From Psychrosphaera haliotis (GTDB taxonomy: Bacteria > Pseudomonadota > Gammaproteobacteria > Enterobacterales > Alteromonadaceae), in the NCBI RefSeq assembly GCF_009728465.1, contig NZ_WOCD01000003.1, forward strand, positions 620,001-684,000: a stretch of DNA of 64,000 nt, in the 5' to 3' direction. The position numbers and the translations under genes were made by a program. The notes under the pieces are model-generated. The model had not been told where the DNA came from. It made no database searches and saw only the letters and a list, made by a program, of their open reading frames with translations. Shown here piece after piece: positions 1 through 9,549 of this stretch (position 1 is the stretch's first letter; each line of letters begins with the position of its first letter).

Positions 1-186
1 TATATCTTCTGAAACAACGGCGTAATCTACTGTTTTTGATAAATCATCTACTTCTGCAGCCGCTCGAATATCGGTACGCATTTCCACATCAAATTGAAGC
101 GTCTGTTGAATACTTTTTTCCCAATCATAAACACCAATAACAGTGTCTACTTTTAGTGCTTCTATAAAAACGATGTCTTGAGTCAT
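1..186 (-). CDS. folB: Dihydroneopterin aldolase, partial (C-terminus beyond window edge)
   Basis: Converts 7,8-dihydroneopterin to 6-hydroxymethyl-dihydropterin and glycolaldehyde in cytoplasmic folate synthesis. I translated the 62 N-terminal codons by hand: they begin MTQDIVFIEALKVDTVIGVY and continue with DWEKSIQQTLQFDVEM, the classic FolB opening (a strand, then the IGVYDWE-type segment that contributes to the pterin pocket). The ATG is the complement of 184-186. The rest of the gene lies outside the window. It is divergent from plsY with about 130 bp between them, the usual gammaproteobacterial arrangement. Confidence 0.9.
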   Translation of the reverse strand, partial: MTQDIVFIEALKVDTVIGVYDWEKSIQQTLQFDVEMRTDIRAAAEVDDLSKTVDYAVVSEDI

Positions 187-315
187 ATTTTACCCTGATA
201 TTAGTAATATTTTTCTTACATGGTTTGAAGTCAGCTCGTTGCTCAGATACCATGCAATTTGTTCGAATATAATCCAAGCGCGAATTCTAGCGTATATTCA
301 TCTGTTGAGGAACTG

Positions 316-906
316 ATGTCTTTTGACTTTTTTATAACAATTATTGCTGCATATCTTATTGGCTCAGTAAATTTTGCCATTTTGGTTAGCCGTACAAAAG
401 ACTTACCAGACCCAAGAACTCAAGGCTCTCATAACCCTGGAGCAACCAACGTTTACCGGATTGCAGGAAAATCTACGGCTGGAAAAGTCCTCGCGCTAGA
501 TGTCATTAAAGGTATCGTACCAACTTGGGGGAGTTACTATTTAGGCTTCACACCGATGGAAATAGGCTTTACCGCAATTGCTTGCTGTTTGGGCCATATG
601 TTCCCAGTGTTCTTTAGGTTCCAAGGTGGAAAAGCGGTAGCAACAGCGTTAGGTTGTTTATTGCCAGTGGGTGTTAGCTTAGGTTTGGTTTTATTGCTCG
701 CCTGGATTGCCGTGTTTAAAATCACTGGTTACTCATCACTTGCAGCAATTATTTCGGTGGGCATCTCACCCATTGCTACTTATTTTATCGCACCAAAATA
801 TTTATTACCTGTGACAATGCTTGCGGTATTTATAATTCTGCGCCACATACCAAATATATTAAGGCTCTTACGTGGCGAAGAGCCAAAATCTCGTCAACGA
901 TTATAA
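316..906 (+). CDS. plsY: Glycerol-3-phosphate acyltransferase PlsY
   Basis: Membrane acyltransferase that moves an acyl group from acyl-phosphate to glycerol-3-phosphate, the first step of phospholipid synthesis. The 196-residue product has the PlsY signatures: an N-terminal [11 protein letters not shown] segment, [12 protein letters not shown] near residue 40, and [18 protein letters not shown] near residue 100, spread over about five membrane helices. The frame is open from a TTG at 259, but I chose the ATG at 316. It follows a GAGG ribosome site at 307-310 and gives the usual family length (E. coli 205 aa). Its stop meets tsaD tail to tail: the TTATAA at 901-906 supplies both stop codons. 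Confidence 0.93.
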   Translation: MSFDFFITIIAAYLIGSVNFAILVSRTKDLPDPRTQGSHNPGATNVYRIAGKSTAGKVLALDVIKGIVPTWGSYYLGFTPMEIGFTAIACCLGHMFPVFFRFQGGKAVATALGCLLPVGVSLGLVLLLAWIAVFKITGYSSLAAIISVGISPIATYFIAPKYLLPVTMLAVFIILRHIPNILRLLRGEEPKSRQRL

Positions 907-1956
907 CGCCGGTAAATCTTCAATAGACCAACGAGGTTTAGCTTTCACCGCTAAATCTTTTGAACCTAAATGAAAGCGTTGCGCTCCCGCATAAGCAATC
1001 ATAGCTCCGTTATCAGTACAAAACTCAGGTCTTGGGTAAAACACACTACCGCCATGTTTTTTCATTAGCACTTCTAGCTTTTCTCTTAACTCGGTATTTG
1101 CGCTGACACCGCCTGCTATCACCAACGTTTTATGTCCAGTTTGCTCAATTGCTCTACGACACTTAATTGCTATGGTATCTACAACAGCTTGTTGGAAAGC
1201 ATGCGCTATATCCGCTTTAGTTTGTTCTACATTTTCAGGGGCGTTTTCTTGAGTAGACTGACCGCCAGCTAAATGAATGCCCTCTTTACGAATTGCATTA
1301 GCCGCCGCTGTTTTTAAGCCACTAAAACTAAAGTCTAAGCCTGGACGATCCGTCATTGGTCTTGGAAATTTAAATTTATTAGGTTCGCCCTTAAGCGCCA
1401 ACTTGGCCAATAGCGGTCCACCTGGATAATCTAAACCTAGCAACTTAGCGGTTTTATCAAAGGCTTCACCAGCCGCGTCATCAATAGACTCACCAAGTAT
1501 TTCGTATTCCCCAATCCCTTTTACTTCAACTATTTGTGTATGCCCCCCCGAAACGAGCAAGGCTACAAATGGAAAGTCAGGTTTGTTCTCTTCTAACATT
1601 GGTGCAAGTAAATGCCCTTCCATGTGGTGCACTTCTATTGCAGGAATTCCCCATGCAAAGGCTAATGACTTGGCGATACAAGCCCCAACCATGAGTGCGC
1701 CTACTAAACCGGGACCGGCGGTATAAGCAATTGCTGATATATCCGCTTTATTTAAATTATGCTTTGCCATTAATGCTTTAATGATAGGAATGGTTTTTCG
1801 AACGTGATCTCTTGATGCAAGCTCAGGCACCACACCACCATAATCAGCGTGAATTTTTATCTGACTGTAAACTTCGTGGCCTATAAGCCCCTGTTCTGTA
1901 TCATATAAAGCGATACCTGTTTCATCACACGAAGACTCAATCGCCAACACTAACAT
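901..1956 (-). CDS. tsaD: tRNA N6-adenosine threonylcarbamoyltransferase TsaD
   Basis: Catalytic subunit of the complex that places the threonylcarbamoyl group of t6A37 on ANN-decoding tRNAs. The 351-residue product starts [14 protein letters not shown], has the metal-binding HHMEGH motif near residue 110, the VSGGHTQ nucleotide-binding loop and the C-terminal [14 protein letters not shown] and [12 protein letters not shown] segments. The frame extends six codons upstream to a TTG at 1974. The ATG at 1956 matches the family N-terminus exactly and is preferred. It is convergent with plsY (stops overlap) and divergent from rpsU, as in many gammaproteobacteria. Confidence 0.95.
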   Translation of the reverse strand: MLVLAIESSCDETGIALYDTEQGLIGHEVYSQIKIHADYGGVVPELASRDHVRKTIPIIKALMAKHNLNKADISAIAYTAGPGLVGALMVGACIAKSLAFAWGIPAIEVHHMEGHLLAPMLEENKPDFPFVALLVSGGHTQIVEVKGIGEYEILGESIDDAAGEAFDKTAKLLGLDYPGGPLLAKLALKGEPNKFKFPRPMTDRPGLDFSFSGLKTAAANAIRKEGIHLAGGQSTQENAPENVEQTKADIAHAFQQAVVDTIAIKCRRAIEQTGHKTLVIAGGVSANTELREKLEVLMKKHGGSVFYPRPEFCTDNGAMIAYAGAQRFHLGSKDLAVKAKPRWSIEDLPAL

Positions 1957-2155
1957 TTTAATATTCCACACCAATTATTAACAAACGTCCGCATTCTACC
2001 CAACCAAGGATAAATGCTCCAGTGAATTAATCTATTCACGTTTAAATTAAGGCTTTACTTTATTAGTTATTTGGCTATAGAATATCGCACCATTTTTATT
2101 AGTCTTGGTTAAATTAGATAACCATTAATACACAAATACTGAGGTGAATTTTTAA

Positions 2156-2371
2156 ATGCCAGTAATTAAAGTAAAAGAGAACGAACCGTTTGACGTAGCT
2201 CTTCGTCGTTTCAAGCGTTCATGTGAAAAAGCAGGTATCCTTTCAGAAGTACGTCGTCGTGAGCACTTCGAAAAGCCAACTTGGGCACGTAAGCGTAAGA
2301 AAGCAGCTGCGGTTAAGCGTCACCTTAAAAAAGTGTCACGCGAAAACGCACGTCGTATCAAGCTTTACTAA
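2156..2371 (+). CDS. rpsU: Small ribosomal subunit protein bS21
   Basis: Small basic 30S protein involved in initiation with the anti-Shine-Dalgarno region of 16S rRNA. The 71-residue product ([19 protein letters not shown]..., ending ARRIKLY) is full length and matches the family throughout, including the arginine/lysine-rich C-terminal half. A GAGGTG ribosome site lies 12 bases before the ATG. It begins the rpsU-yqeY-dnaG-rpoD block, the macromolecular synthesis region of gammaproteobacteria. A plausible promoter (TTTACT, 16 bp, TATAGAA) lies near 2052-2082; that part is inference. Confidence 0.97.
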   Translation: MPVIKVKENEPFDVALRRFKRSCEKAGILSEVRRREHFEKPTWARKRKKAAAVKRHLKKVSRENARRIKLY

Positions 2372-2403
2372 TATTGGTTTAATCTCTCTACGTAAGGAAG
2401 CAA

Positions 2404-2850
2404 ATGAGCTTAGTTACCACGCTTAAAGATGCACAAAAAGATGCAATGCGTAACAAGGATAAAGAACGCCTTGGTACAATTCGTATGGTTTTAGCAGCTG
2501 TAAAGCAAAGAGAGATTGACGAAAGAATTGAACTGGACGATGAGCAGGTCATCGCTATTTTAACCAAAATGGTTAAACAGCGTCGTGATTCCCAATCACA
2601 ATTTGAACAAGCTGACCGTCCAGAATTAGCAGCAAAAGAAGCGTCTGAAATTAAAGTAATTGAAGCCTTCATGCCTCAGCCTTTGTCTGAGGAAGAAGTG
2701 TCATCTCTTATCGCGAATGCTATTGAATCTACCTCCGCGTCAGGTATGCAGGATATGGGCAAAGTGATGGCAGAGCTGAAACCTACTTTAACAGGCCGAG
2801 CTGACATGGGAAAAGTCAGTGGTCTTGTGAGAACTTATTTAAATAAGTAA
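2404..2850 (+). CDS. yqeY: YqeY/GatB-C-terminal-domain protein
   Basis: The 148-residue product is one GatB/YqeY domain, related to the C-terminal tail domain of the GatB amidotransferase subunit. Its exact role is unknown; a link to tRNA-dependent amide formation is inferred from homology only. Visible family segments are LKDAQKDAMRNKDKERLGTIR at the start, VIEAFMPQPLSEEEV, and GKVMAELKPTLTGRADMGKV near the end. AAGGAAG precedes the ATG. It lies 32 bases after rpsU and ahead of a strong terminator, so rpsU-yqeY looks like one short transcript with dnaG starting separately. Confidence 0.92.
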   Translation: MSLVTTLKDAQKDAMRNKDKERLGTIRMVLAAVKQREIDERIELDDEQVIAILTKMVKQRRDSQSQFEQADRPELAAKEASEIKVIEAFMPQPLSEEEVSSLIANAIESTSASGMQDMGKVMAELKPTLTGRADMGKVSGLVRTYLNK

Positions 2851-2869
2851 TTACTACTTTAACTGCTAG

Positions 2870-2900
2870 AAAACCGCTGATTTTTATTAGCGGTTTTTTT
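2870..2900 (+). terminator. Intrinsic terminator after yqeY
   Basis: AAACCGCT (2871-2878) pairs with AGCGGTTT (2889-2896) across a short AT loop, with a run of T to 2900. It lies 20 bases after the yqeY stop and separates rpsU-yqeY from dnaG. Confidence 0.85.
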
Positions 2901-3041
2901 ATGCCTGAAAATAATTTTCCACCAGGCATTGTTAAAAATGACAGAAAACTAAACCTTCACTATTTCTAACTTTTCATTTTCTTAAATTCACTTTTCTGCA
3001 ATAATTCCTAATCATTTTTTTACTGATATTGAGAGCGCAAA

Positions 3042-4793
3042 TTGGCAGGACGAATTCCAAAAGGTTTTATTGATGATGTAGTCGCTCGAACTGATATTGT
3101 TGAGCTAATTGATGCGAGAGTCCCGCTCAAAAAAGCCGGTAAAAATTATCAAGCCTGTTGCCCTTTCCACAATGAAAAGTCGCCTTCATTCTCCGTGAGT
3201 CCAGATAAACAGTTTTATCATTGTTTTGGCTGCGGAGCGCACGGCAATAGTGTTAGTTTTTTAATGGAGTATGAACAACTTGAGTTTGTCGAAGCAATTG
3301 AAGAGTTGGCTCGATTAAATTCAATGGATGTGCCTCGAGAACAAACTGGCGGAAAAACCAAACATTATCCAACGGTCAGTAAAGAGCAGAAACAATCTGA
3401 TTATGACACCATGGAAAATGCCGCTCGCTTTTTTCAGCACAAGCTCAAGCACGATGAAAATAGCCCTGGTGCCATTGAATATCTAAAGTCTCGTGGTTTA
3501 TCGGGTAAAATAGCGCAACAATATGGTATTGGCTTTGCTCCAGATAAATGGGACTCGGCACTTACTACACTTGGCGCTGCAACCGATGCTAAACAACAAC
3601 TTCTTGATTTAAAAATCCTCACATCAAACGACAAAGGTCGCACATACGACTTTTTCAGAAACAGAATCATGTTTCCAATTCGTGATAAGCGCGGACGTGT
3701 TGTTGGTTTTGGTGGTCGAGTAATGGATGACAGCACACCAAAATATCTGAACTCCCCTGAAACGAGAATATTTCATAAAGGTCGTGAGTTATACGGGTTT
3801 CATCAGGCCAAACAAGCCAATAAAAACCTTGAGCAAGTCATCATTGTTGAAGGTTATATGGATGTTGTCTCGCTAGCTCAACAAGGCATTAGTTATGCGG
3901 TTGCTGCGTTAGGTACAGCAACCACACAAGACCATATGCAAATGTTATTCAGGCAAACTCGTAAGGTTATCTGTTGTTATGACGGCGACAGAGCTGGCCG
4001 TGACGCCGCTTGGCGAGCATTAGAAAATGCATTGCCACAACTAAAAGATGGCGTTGATTTGCGCTTTTGCTTCTTACCAGACGGCGAAGACCCAGATACT
4101 ATGGTTCAGCAGGAAGGTAAAGAGGCCTTTGAGCAAAGACTTAAAGAATCTACGCCGTTAATTGAGTATTTTTTTGAACACTTTGTTGGGCAACTTGATT
4201 TGACCGATGATGCAGGGAAATCTGCCCTACTAGCTCAAGCAAAACCACTAATTTCGCTTATTCCTAGCGACTATTACAAAGAAGCTTTATTAGCTAAACT
4301 AGCTCGTTTAGTCGGTAAGCAAGTAGACCAAATTAAAATTGCTTCTCGCTCTCCTGTAGCAGAAGTTAAGCAACGACAAACAGAATTCCAAATTACACCA
4401 ATGCGTCGCGCCATTGGACTTATGTTGCAACATCCTAACTTAGCGTCGGAAATTCCATTTATTCCAGCACTCGCCAACGCTGAATTGCCTGGTTTTGATC
4501 TATTTGTTCGCATTCAGAAAAATATAGTTGATGAGCCTAGTTTGTCTTCACCTGTATTATTGGAACGTTTTCGAGAGTCAAAAGAGTACCGTTTTTTAGC
4601 TCAACTGATTGTATGGGACCATCAAATCAATGATGAGAACTTAAGTGCAGAATTTACAGAAACGTTTAAATCCTTACAAGATAGCTACTTAGAAAAACGT
4701 CTTGAAGGTTTGCTAATAAAATTCAAAACCGGCCAACTAGATGCCACAGAAAAAGCGGAATATGTCGCTTTAATGTCTGCACTAAAAAATTAA
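3042..4793 (+). CDS. dnaG: DNA primase DnaG
   Basis: Makes RNA primers at the replication fork, partnered with DnaB helicase. The 583-residue product shows the N-terminal zinc-binding domain (CPFHNEKSPSFSV... HCFGCGAHG, residues about 40-65), the RNA-polymerase core, the TOPRIM fold (IIVEGYMDVVSLAQ near residue 268 and YDGDRAGRDAA near 310), and a C-terminal helicase-binding domain. The start is a TTG at 3042. It is supported because the protein then opens MAGRIPKGFIDDVVARTDIV, the family N-terminus, with GAGAG just upstream. The weak start codon would suit a low-abundance protein (inference). rpoD follows after about 200 bp. Confidence 0.96.
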   Translation: MAGRIPKGFIDDVVARTDIVELIDARVPLKKAGKNYQACCPFHNEKSPSFSVSPDKQFYHCFGCGAHGNSVSFLMEYEQLEFVEAIEELARLNSMDVPREQTGGKTKHYPTVSKEQKQSDYDTMENAARFFQHKLKHDENSPGAIEYLKSRGLSGKIAQQYGIGFAPDKWDSALTTLGAATDAKQQLLDLKILTSNDKGRTYDFFRNRIMFPIRDKRGRVVGFGGRVMDDSTPKYLNSPETRIFHKGRELYGFHQAKQANKNLEQVIIVEGYMDVVSLAQQGISYAVAALGTATTQDHMQMLFRQTRKVICCYDGDRAGRDAAWRALENALPQLKDGVDLRFCFLPDGEDPDTMVQQEGKEAFEQRLKESTPLIEYFFEHFVGQLDLTDDAGKSALLAQAKPLISLIPSDYYKEALLAKLARLVGKQVDQIKIASRSPVAEVKQRQTEFQITPMRRAIGLMLQHPNLASEIPFIPALANAELPGFDLFVRIQKNIVDEPSLSSPVLLERFRESKEYRFLAQLIVWDHQINDENLSAEFTETFKSLQDSYLEKRLEGLLIKFKTGQLDATEKAEYVALMSALKN

Positions 4794-4996
4794 AATCGCC
4801 ATGTGATATTCCAAACTCTAGGCTACACTTGCTGTTGAGAATATTTAGTCTTGGTAACCTTTATTTCATAGCCAGACAGACATTCTGCTGTTATAATATG
4901 CAGTTCGATTTTTCCGTGCTTGGTACAAAGTAACCAACTAACGGGAATTTCATTTCCAGAATTTGATGTTCAACTAGTAGGTGGAAGATAATCTGT

Positions 4997-6835
4997 ATGG
5001 AGCAAACTCCTCAGTCTCAATTAAAACTTCTTATAATTAAAGGTCGCGAGCAAGGTTATTTAACCTTTGCTGAAGTTAACGATCACCTTCCACAGGATAT
5101 GATCGATGCCGATCAGGTCGAAGACATCATTCAGATGATCAACGACATGGGTATCAAAGTGTGTGAAACACCACCTGATGCCGACGAATTATTAATGCAA
5201 GAGCAAACCAGCGACGACGAAGTTGTTGAAGCGGCCGCTGCTGCACTAGCAACTGTAGAAAAAGAAATCGGTCGTACAACTGACCCAGTGCGCATGTACA
5301 TGCGTGAAATGGGTACAGTTGAACTTCTAACTCGTGAAGGCGAAATTGAAATCGCTAAACGTATAGAAGATGGTATCTACACTGTTCAATCTTCTGTTGC
5401 AGAATACCCTCAAGCTATTAGCTACTTATTGGACCAATGGGACCAATATGAAGCTGAAGAAATCCGCTTAAGTGACATCATTAACGGCTTCTTAGATCCA
5501 AACGAAGACGATGTAGCACCTGCTGCCACTCACGTTGGTTCAGAATTAACCGATGAACAGCTTGCTGATGAAGACGGTGATAATGAAGAAGACGACGATG
5601 AAGATGAAGAAGAAGTAGATACAGGTCCAGATCCTGAAGAAGCTCGTGAACATTTTGTTGAGTTACGTCGTCTATATGATGAGTCTACGGTTTCTATCAA
5701 TGAATTAGGCCGTGCACATCCAGATACGCAAGAAAAAATTGCGGCACTTGGTGAACATTTCCGCCTATTTAAACTAATTCCAAAGCAGTTTGACCGTTTA
5801 GTTAAAAACATGCGTGACATGATGGATAGAGTTCGTATTCAAGAACGCCTTATCATGAAACACTGTTGTGAATATGCAAAATTACCTAAAAAAGATTTCG
5901 TAAAAATCTTCCCAGGTAACGAAGCAAAAACTTCTTGGTTAGACCTGCTACAACGCGGTGGCGACTCAGTAGCTAAAAAGCTAATTGACGTTGATATTGA
6001 AATTCGTCGCAGCATTTCAAAATTAAGAGACATTGAAGCGGAAACACGCCTTAATGTTGAAGCGATTAAAGACATCAACCGTCGCATGTCAATCGGTGAA
6101 GCAAAAGCTCGTCGTGCGAAAAAAGAAATGGTTGAAGCCAACTTACGTTTGGTAATCTCAATTGCTAAAAAGTATACAAACCGTGGTTTACAGTTCTTGG
6201 ATCTAATTCAAGAAGGTAACATTGGCCTTATGAAGGCTGTTGATAAATTTGAATACCGTCGTGGTTATAAGTTCTCAACTTATGCAACGTGGTGGATTCG
6301 TCAGGCTATCACTCGTTCAATTGCTGACCAAGCAAGAACGATCCGTATTCCAGTACACATGATAGAGACAATCAACAAGTTAAACCGTATATCTCGTCAA
6401 ATGCTTCAAGAAATGGGTCGCGAGCCTACTCCTGAAGAATTAGCAGAGCGTATGGTTATGCCTGAAGATAAAATCCGTAAAGTACTTAAGATTGCAAAAG
6501 AGCCAATCTCAATGGAAACACCAATTGGTGACGATGAAGATTCGCACTTAGGTGATTTTATTGAAGATACTACTATTTCTTCACCGGTAGATACAACTAC
6601 ATCGGAAGGCTTACAAAACGCCACTCGTGACGTTCTATCTGGCCTTACAGCTCGTGAAGCTAAAGTATTACGTATGCGTTTCGGTATTGATATGAATACT
6701 GACCATACGTTGGAAGAAGTAGGCAAACAGTTTGACGTAACACGTGAGCGTATTCGTCAGATTGAAGCAAAAGCGTTACGTAAATTACGTCACCCTTCTC
6801 GCTCTGAGCCACTCAAGACATTCTTAGACGAATAG
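4997..6835 (+). CDS. rpoD: RNA polymerase primary sigma factor RpoD (sigma70)
   Basis: Housekeeping sigma factor. The 612-residue product has region 1.1 at the start, region 1.2 ([21 protein letters not shown]), an acidic non-conserved insert near residues 190-210 (a run of D and E), region 2 ([22 protein letters not shown] and [17 protein letters not shown]), region 3, and region 4 with the helix-turn-helix [20 protein letters not shown]. Length equals that of E. coli sigma70 to within one residue. The ATG at 4997 follows GGTGGAAG. About 200 bp separate it from dnaG, room for its own promoter, and a strong terminator follows. Confidence 0.98.
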   Translation: MEQTPQSQLKLLIIKGREQGYLTFAEVNDHLPQDMIDADQVEDIIQMINDMGIKVCETPPDADELLMQEQTSDDEVVEAAAAALATVEKEIGRTTDPVRMYMREMGTVELLTREGEIEIAKRIEDGIYTVQSSVAEYPQAISYLLDQWDQYEAEEIRLSDIINGFLDPNEDDVAPAATHVGSELTDEQLADEDGDNEEDDDEDEEEVDTGPDPEEAREHFVELRRLYDESTVSINELGRAHPDTQEKIAALGEHFRLFKLIPKQFDRLVKNMRDMMDRVRIQERLIMKHCCEYAKLPKKDFVKIFPGNEAKTSWLDLLQRGGDSVAKKLIDVDIEIRRSISKLRDIEAETRLNVEAIKDINRRMSIGEAKARRAKKEMVEANLRLVISIAKKYTNRGLQFLDLIQEGNIGLMKAVDKFEYRRGYKFSTYATWWIRQAITRSIADQARTIRIPVHMIETINKLNRISRQMLQEMGREPTPEELAERMVMPEDKIRKVLKIAKEPISMETPIGDDEDSHLGDFIEDTTISSPVDTTTSEGLQNATRDVLSGLTAREAKVLRMRFGIDMNTDHTLEEVGKQFDVTRERIRQIEAKALRKLRHPSRSEPLKTFLDE

Positions 6836-6862
6836 TTTTCATTGCTCTTATAATATTGAAAA

Positions 6863-6886
6863 GGCCTGCATCAGCAGGCTTTTTTA
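6863..6886 (+). terminator. Intrinsic terminator after rpoD
   Basis: GCCTGC (6864-6869) and GCAGGC (6874-6879) form a stem around a four-base loop, followed by six T. It begins 28 bases after the rpoD stop. Confidence 0.88.
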
Positions 6887-6985
6887 TTGCTCAAAATAAA
6901 ACATTCTTAACTTAATTGTAAAACTCAGCAAAATTAAGATTCATGGTTTCATGGTTCAGTTCAGGTTCATTAGAATAACAGGCAC

Positions 6986-7023
6986 AAAAAAAGCCGATTC
7001 CGTTAAGGTAATCAGCTTCTTTC
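6986..7023 (-). terminator. Intrinsic terminator after rraB
   Basis: On the minus strand AGCTGATT pairs with AATCGGCT around a short loop and is followed by seven T. It lies directly downstream of the rraB stop and faces the rpoD terminator. Confidence 0.8.
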
Positions 7024-7037
7024 ATTTAATGGTTTTA

Positions 7038-7379
7038 CTACTCTTCGAAGTGAGTGCCCCAACCATCGTACTCTAAGTTGTTTGCTTCGGCGTATGCCAC
7101 CATTTCTTCAACTTCTTCATTAATAATAACTTCATCTAACGGGCATTCAGTATCAATATCAAAACAAAATACAAGTAAACCATCTTCAGTCTCTACTTGT
7201 TCTAGCTCTGATACATCCCAACCTTTTAAAAATGCTTCTTGCTGCGCTTTGTCAGCAATCTCATTATTTTCCGCTACAAAATGGTGTTCAATACCATACA
7301 TTGCTTCTGTATTCGAACCATCTTCAATAAGTTGCTCTATGATGTCATTGCTAAATTCTTGCCAATCAACCGATTCCAT
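7038..7379 (-). CDS. rraB: RraB family regulator of ribonuclease E activity
   Basis: RraB proteins bind the C-terminal scaffold half of RNase E and reduce mRNA turnover. The 113-residue product keeps the family core: IEHHFVAENNE, the acidic segment DGLLVFCFDIDTECPLDE and the closing NLEYDGWGTHFEE. It is shorter than E. coli RraB (138 aa) because it lacks the acidic tail after the DGWGT(H/Y)FE motif. Its ATG comes two bases after the plsC stop (TAATAATG), so the two are translationally close and probably one transcript. Confidence 0.85.
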   Translation of the reverse strand: MESVDWQEFSNDIIEQLIEDGSNTEAMYGIEHHFVAENNEIADKAQQEAFLKGWDVSELEQVETEDGLLVFCFDIDTECPLDEVIINEEVEEMVAYAEANNLEYDGWGTHFEE

Positions 7380-7381
7380 TA

Positions 7382-8128
7382 TTAACCTTTTTGTACTGTT
7401 TCTTCTGATTGTGGAATATAGCCTAATTCTGTATTTAATTCGTCAATTTTTTTAGCCATTATCTCGCGAACTTCTTCCGCTTTCTGCCTAATATATTGTT
7501 TTTCATCACTTTCAATAGTCACTGGATCTAAATACTCAATTACAACTTTGCCATTGTTCCAACGATTCATTTTAATTCTGTCGTGTGTGCTACTAATTGC
7601 AACCGGCACCATAGGAACACCAGCCATAAAAGCGGTATAAAAGGCGCCTGTTTTAAACTTCATTAAACCACGACCTCTTGAGCGAGTTCCTTCAGGGAAA
7701 AGCCATACCGATATCTTTTTATCACGAATTTTCTGAGCCGCCTGACCAATCGTACCGTGTGCTTTTGTTTTATTGGCACGGTCAATAAGAATGTTGCCTG
7801 ACAACCAGTATACTTGCCCAAAAAATGGCATCCACTTCAGGCTCTTTTTACCAACACTTACCGTCCCCTTTCGAACGCCATTAGAAGCGGTGAAAATATC
7901 CCATGTATTCTGATGATTACCTATGTAGACCACTGGTTCATCTACAATTCGTTCTTGTCCTCGAATAACAATTTCAAGTCCCAACATTTTCGCAAACGAA
8001 CCGTAGACTCTTGCAACCATATGAACGTTATTACGCTGAAACGGTCTAACAATAAGATATAAAAGAAGAAATGCTGTCGATAGAATAAAGAAAACACCTA
8101 ATAATAACGTACGTAAAATAGCCAGCAC
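7382..8128 (-). CDS. plsC: 1-acyl-sn-glycerol-3-phosphate acyltransferase
   Basis: Inner-membrane enzyme that acylates lysophosphatidic acid to phosphatidic acid, the step after PlsY. The 248-residue protein has an N-terminal membrane helix (residues about 5-27), the catalytic NHQNTWD (HX4D) motif near residue 73, FPEGTRSRGRG near residue 145 that binds the glycerol phosphate, and a VPMVPVAI segment. The start codon is GTG at 8128 with GGAG eight bases upstream. It is upstream of and coupled to rraB. Confidence 0.92.
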   Translation of the reverse strand: MLAILRTLLLGVFFILSTAFLLLYLIVRPFQRNNVHMVARVYGSFAKMLGLEIVIRGQERIVDEPVVYIGNHQNTWDIFTASNGVRKGTVSVGKKSLKWMPFFGQVYWLSGNILIDRANKTKAHGTIGQAAQKIRDKKISVWLFPEGTRSRGRGLMKFKTGAFYTAFMAGVPMVPVAISSTHDRIKMNRWNNGKVVIEYLDPVTIESDEKQYIRQKAEEVREIMAKKIDELNTELGYIPQSEETVQKG

Positions 8129-8250
8129 AAATACAACTCCAAATATTTAAAGGCGCATTGTAGCAAACTCAGCGAACAGCTGTAAGCTAAAGTTTTGTTA
8201 AATATACATGAAAATAAGGTACTTTTAATTTGGAAGAAGCTAGCCGCAGG

Positions 8251-9549
8251 TTAACCTTGATAGGGAAGTATAACTCTGACCGTTAAGCCTCCACCTTCTC
8301 GATTGAATAGCCCGATGTTGCCGTGGTGTGCGTCTGTGATCTCTCGGCACAAAGCAAGGCCAAGGCCGCTACCACTAGCTTTAGTAGAATAAAACGGTAT
8401 TAAGGCGTTTGCCATTACGTTTTCTGAAATACCTTTTCCTTTATCCATCACCGAAATACAAGACTCGTTTTGGCGTTGCTCTAGTCTAATACTTACATCT
8501 TCAGGCAAAGAGCCTGACTCATGCGCGTTTTTTATAAGGTTGATTAATAGCTGTTCTAATTGCACAGGATCTGCGTAAACCGTTTGTTTTTCTGTTGAAA
8601 AATCAATAAATTGCCACTGCGATTTTAATGTTGCAGTTAAGTGTCCCCAATCAATTGCTTGAATTTTTGGTTCAGGTAACTTAGCAAACTTTCCGTAACC
8701 CTGTACAAAATCACTTAAATGTTGAATGCGTTCATCAATCGTTGAAAATACCCGCGTCAAACGATCTTCATTGAGCTTTTCACTAATGATGCCGCCACTG
8801 TGAAGCATAGATGATATTGGTCCCAGAGAATTATTTAGCTCGTGACTTATTACTCTAATTACCTTTTTCCACACGGCCACTTCTTGGCGGCTCAGTTCTC
8901 GTGTCATTTGTTTTAAAATGAATAATGTATGCTCCTGATTGTTTAACGAGAACTTCCCTGTAGACATATGCCACGTTTGTGGTTCGTCTTCATCAAATAC
9001 AATTGAAAAAAGGCCTTCTTTCTTTTCAGCAATAGCAGCTTCGGCACCTTTAGGGGCCGTTGTTAATAAGTGCGACAGCAGGTTTCCATCTAATCCTTTT
9101 GAGCAGTTAAAAAAACGTCTAGCGGCGATATTACTGAATATAACTTGTTGTTGATCGTTAACCAGAAATAGTACTTCTGGTGAGCTTTGGGTGATTTTAT
9201 CAAGCAAGAGTTCCCGTTGATATATCCAGTGCTTCTCTTCCCTCAGTTGCAGCGCTGTGCTGTTGTATAGTGAACACAATTTACCTAGTTCATCTTCATT
9301 CTGATAAGACAGTGTTGTGGCGTATTCGCCATCTTTTAAATTTAACAAACCAAGCTCTAATGCAGACAACCCTTCTCGGATATCTCTTAACAAATAGCGC
9401 GCTAACAAAACACTCGTGCTCACTATTGTTATTGCAATGAGTATTCTAATATTTAGGGATAATCCATCTAACAAGAATAGTGGTATACAACAAATACTGC
9501 TGATCAGCGCAACAACTATAAGTATTTTAGACAACACCTTGTTCAGCAT
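8251..9549 (-). CDS. NtrY-like membrane sensor histidine kinase
   Basis: The 432-residue protein has two N-terminal membrane helices (about 8-30 and 34-54) with almost no periplasmic loop, a HAMP-like linker, a PAS-like region (about 130-200), the phosphoacceptor box VISHELNNSLGPISSM near residue 238, and the ATPase boxes NLIKNAHESG, DKGKGI and GSGLGLALC. The architecture is that of NtrY-type kinases. With so little periplasmic sequence it probably senses a signal in or under the membrane (inference). Its ATG overlaps the stop of the response regulator as TAATG, so the pair is translationally coupled and this kinase is the likely partner. It is last in the export operon. The signal is not identifiable. 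Confidence 0.9.
   Translation of the reverse strand: MLNKVLSKILIVVALISSICCIPLFLLDGLSLNIRILIAITIVSTSVLLARYLLRDIREGLSALELGLLNLKDGEYATTLSYQNEDELGKLCSLYNSTALQLREEKHWIYQRELLLDKITQSSPEVLFLVNDQQQVIFSNIAARRFFNCSKGLDGNLLSHLLTTAPKGAEAAIAEKKEGLFSIVFDEDEPQTWHMSTGKFSLNNQEHTLFILKQMTRELSRQEVAVWKKVIRVISHELNNSLGPISSMLHSGGIISEKLNEDRLTRVFSTIDERIQHLSDFVQGYGKFAKLPEPKIQAIDWGHLTATLKSQWQFIDFSTEKQTVYADPVQLEQLLINLIKNAHESGSLPEDVSIRLEQRQNESCISVMDKGKGISENVMANALIPFYSTKASGSGLGLALCREITDAHHGNIGLFNREGGGLTVRVILPYQG

Noticed and set aside
5530..5820. Antisense open frame over the acidic region of rpoD, rich in Ser
   Set aside because: It is the reverse of GAA/GAT-rich codons of rpoD, has no ribosome site, and the sense frame is a conserved gene.
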